Position numbers and translations under genes: made by a program
Notes under the pieces: model-generated
Seen by the model: only the letters and a program-made list of their open reading frames with translations
Told to the model about the DNA's origin: nothing
Databases searched by the model: none
From: Pseudomonadota bacterium
Lineage (GTDB): Bacteria > Desulfobacterota > Desulfovibrionia > Desulfovibrionales > Desulfomicrobiaceae
Reading direction: 5' to 3'
Length of the DNA stretch: 8,834 bases
NCBI GenBank assembly: GCA_023393525.1
Contig: JAEWKZ010000014.1
Coordinates: 1 to 8,834 of the forward strand
In this document: in pieces, positions 7,846 through 8,834 of the stretch
Numbering within the stretch: position 1 is the first letter of the stretch
Layout of the letters: the number at the start of each line of letters is the position of its first letter

Positions 7846-8570
7846 AGAAACTATATGGACTTATCGGACTTGGCTGTATTGCTCTGACCTCTCAGGCTCA
7901 GAGTGTAAGTTACAGTCATGATGCATCAAAGATGAATCAGGTTACAGTAATGGAGATTGGTTCCGGCACACTGACACCAGACTATTACTATTGGCTACTT
8001 CATAATAGTTATAAGAAAACGGCCAATGAAAAGAACAAACTGGGATATAGAACACTCTCTGGTTTGAATGCTTACAACCAAGTAGAGATGGCAGAATCTC
8101 TTGACTCAGCTATGGTTAAACGAGCCAAGGTGGAAGCATTGAATATAGCAGACCGTCAAGGAGGTGCGTTAGACATCGCTTGGAAAGTAGAAGGTGAAAA
8201 ACTCACCAACAAGCTGGAAGACTACAAAAAGAATATTGATCGCATTTTAGGTGCAGGTGGTTCTCCTGATAATCAGGAACGATGGAAAGACTATTATAAT
8301 ATGTATAAGTGCGCCATCAAGGCCACACAGGATGCTTATATGCCCAATGCACAGCGTAAAAAAGAGTACCTGCGTATTTATGCAGATATATGCAGGCAAA
8401 ATGAAACATTGGTAAAGTACGTCGTCAGACTGTACAATGCCACCCAAACCACCGAACTACTATCGGGTACATATAATAAGCCTAATAGAGTTGGATCCAT
8501 TGCCGCTTCCGCTTTGAATCGCTGGAGAGAAGCCGGTTGGAATACAAGCGTAAATGGCAACAGAGAATAA
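7842..8570 (+). CDS. Exported protein of a Bacteroidales conjugation locus (possibly DUF5045-like)
   Basis: A 242-residue protein with a signal peptide at 1-19 (MKKL start, cleavage after SQA) and mature N-terminal Gln20. After a short extended segment (SVSYSHDASKMNQVTVMEIG), most of the chain is predicted helix. It contains TPDYYYWLLHNSYKK at about 47-61 and a conserved-looking MPNAQRKKEYLRIY segment near 167-180. There are no membrane helices. From memory, this pattern matches uncharacterised exported proteins of Bacteroidales conjugative elements, perhaps those labelled DUF5045; this is unverified. It is the last gene of the coupled block and ends 38 bases before the broken antirepressor. 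A periplasmic structural or assembly role in the transfer machinery is inferred from its neighbours. Cys12 lies in the signal peptide but is not preceded by a proper lipobox, so it is probably not a lipoprotein. Confidence 0.82.
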   Translation: MKKLYGLIGLGCIALTSQAQSVSYSHDASKMNQVTVMEIGSGTLTPDYYYWLLHNSYKKTANEKNKLGYRTLSGLNAYNQVEMAESLDSAMVKRAKVEALNIADRQGGALDIAWKVEGEKLTNKLEDYKKNIDRILGAGGSPDNQERWKDYYNMYKCAIKATQDAYMPNAQRKKEYLRIYADICRQNETLVKYVVRLYNATQTTELLSGTYNKPNRVGSIAASALNRWREAGWNTSVNGNRE

Positions 8571-8608
8571 AGAAGGGGAAATATTAATCACAAAAAAATT
8601 ATACAAAC

Positions 8609-8749
8609 ATGAAAGAAACAAATCAATTTCAGATTTTCAATCATCCACAGTTCGGTGAAGTGAGAACTGTTATAGGTAACGATGGCGAACCGCGATTTTG
8701 CCTAAAAGATGTAAATAATAACCCAAAAGTAGTCCACCATAATAATTGA
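8609..8749 (+). pseudogene. Truncated BRO-N antirepressor gene
   Basis: An ATG-started frame of 46 codons. Its first 35 residues closely follow the start of the BRO-N domain of phage-type antirepressors: QFQIFNHPQFGEVRTV, then NDGEPRFCLKDV. In intact family members this is followed by a CxxLxL helix and at least 60 more domain residues, usually with a C-terminal ANT or KilA-type domain. Here the match stops after KDV (codon ending at 8713), and the frame ends after NNNPKVVHHNN, which is partly encoded by insertion-sequence-like bases. BRO-N proteins bind DNA and in phages help inactivate repressors; this remnant is too short to do so. The most likely cause is insertion of a mobile element at about 8714-8724. 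A small deletion is an alternative, because NNP-KVV also occurs just downstream of KDV in some family members. The 38-base leader is A-rich with no clear terminator after the preceding gene. Confidence 0.7.
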
Positions 8750-8834
8750 AAAGTATACCACTAGGTTAGTAAATGGAGTCTGTTTTTTACTATTTCCCTA
8801 TCGTAATTACATGCTCTATATTAAGATTTATTAA
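8714..8834. mobile_element. Probable end of an IS21-like insertion sequence (partial)
   Basis: From just after the antirepressor break to the window edge, no sizeable open frame continues. Two similar blocks, AAAAGTAGTCCACC (8725-8738) and AAAAGTATACCACT (8749-8762), lie 24 bases apart. Read on the minus strand they are AGTGGTATACTTTT and GGTGGACTACTTTT, which resemble the multiple terminal repeats I associate with IS21-family elements of Bacteroidetes (GTGGTAnACTTTT-like). An AT-rich 7-base inverted repeat, TAGTAAA (8767-8773) with TTTACTA (8786-8792), follows. No transposase frame is inside the window; the minus-strand frame entering from the right edge is only 14 codons before a stop and is not recognised. 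The family, exact boundary and orientation are uncertain. Confidence 0.42.

Noticed and set aside
7869..7880. Lipobox at Cys12 of the 242-residue protein
   Set aside because: The residues before Cys are GLG, without the Leu/Val/Ile needed at -3, and a good signal peptidase I site (SQA then Gln) follows.
8767..8792. Rho-independent terminator formed by TAGTAAA and TTTACTA
   Set aside because: The stem is seven A/T-rich pairs with a 12-base loop and no following T run; the Ts lie within the loop and the right arm.

Overview
The window looks like part of an integrated conjugative element (or conjugative plasmid) from a Bacteroidales bacterium (Bacteroides, Prevotella or a relative). Four things suggest this. 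The VirB4-type ATPase matches the TraG branch of Bacteroides conjugative transposons. Translation starts are mostly AT-rich and lack Shine-Dalgarno sequences. The three exported proteins all have signal peptides predicted to leave a mature N-terminal glutamine, as is common in Bacteroidetes. The partial first gene resembles the fimbrillin-like and DUF1566/Lcl-like surface proteins of that phylum. All calls are by eye; no database was searched.

Layout, all on the + strand: (1) positions 1-791 hold the 3' part of a surface-protein gene. (2) 811-1712 hold two overlapping small genes whose products are diverged paralogues of each other and have no recognised function. (3) 1738-4434 encode a VirB4/TraG-type conjugation ATPase with an added N-terminal membrane anchor. 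(4) 4435-4505 is a 71-bp AT-rich spacer with a short direct repeat. (5) 4506-8570 hold three tightly coupled genes for exported, largely helical proteins of 871, 243 and 242 residues, probably periplasmic parts of the type IV secretion apparatus. (6) 8609-8749 is the start of a phage-type BRO-N antirepressor gene, broken after about 35 residues. (7) From about 8714 to the window end the sequence resembles the repeated tip of an IS21-like insertion sequence. No stretch over 300 bases lacks a gene.

The ATPase would sit at the inner membrane and power assembly of the transfer channel. The three exported proteins would form or stabilise the periplasmic or cell-surface part of it, in the place where VirB5-like genes usually follow virB4. 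No VirB2, VirB3, VirB6, VirB8, VirB9, VirB10, relaxase or coupling protein is visible, so the transfer operon either continues outside the window or is incomplete. The most unusual parts are the 871-residue exported protein (a Cys/His cluster next to a long coiled coil), the small paralogue pair before the ATPase, and the broken antirepressor at the downstream edge.
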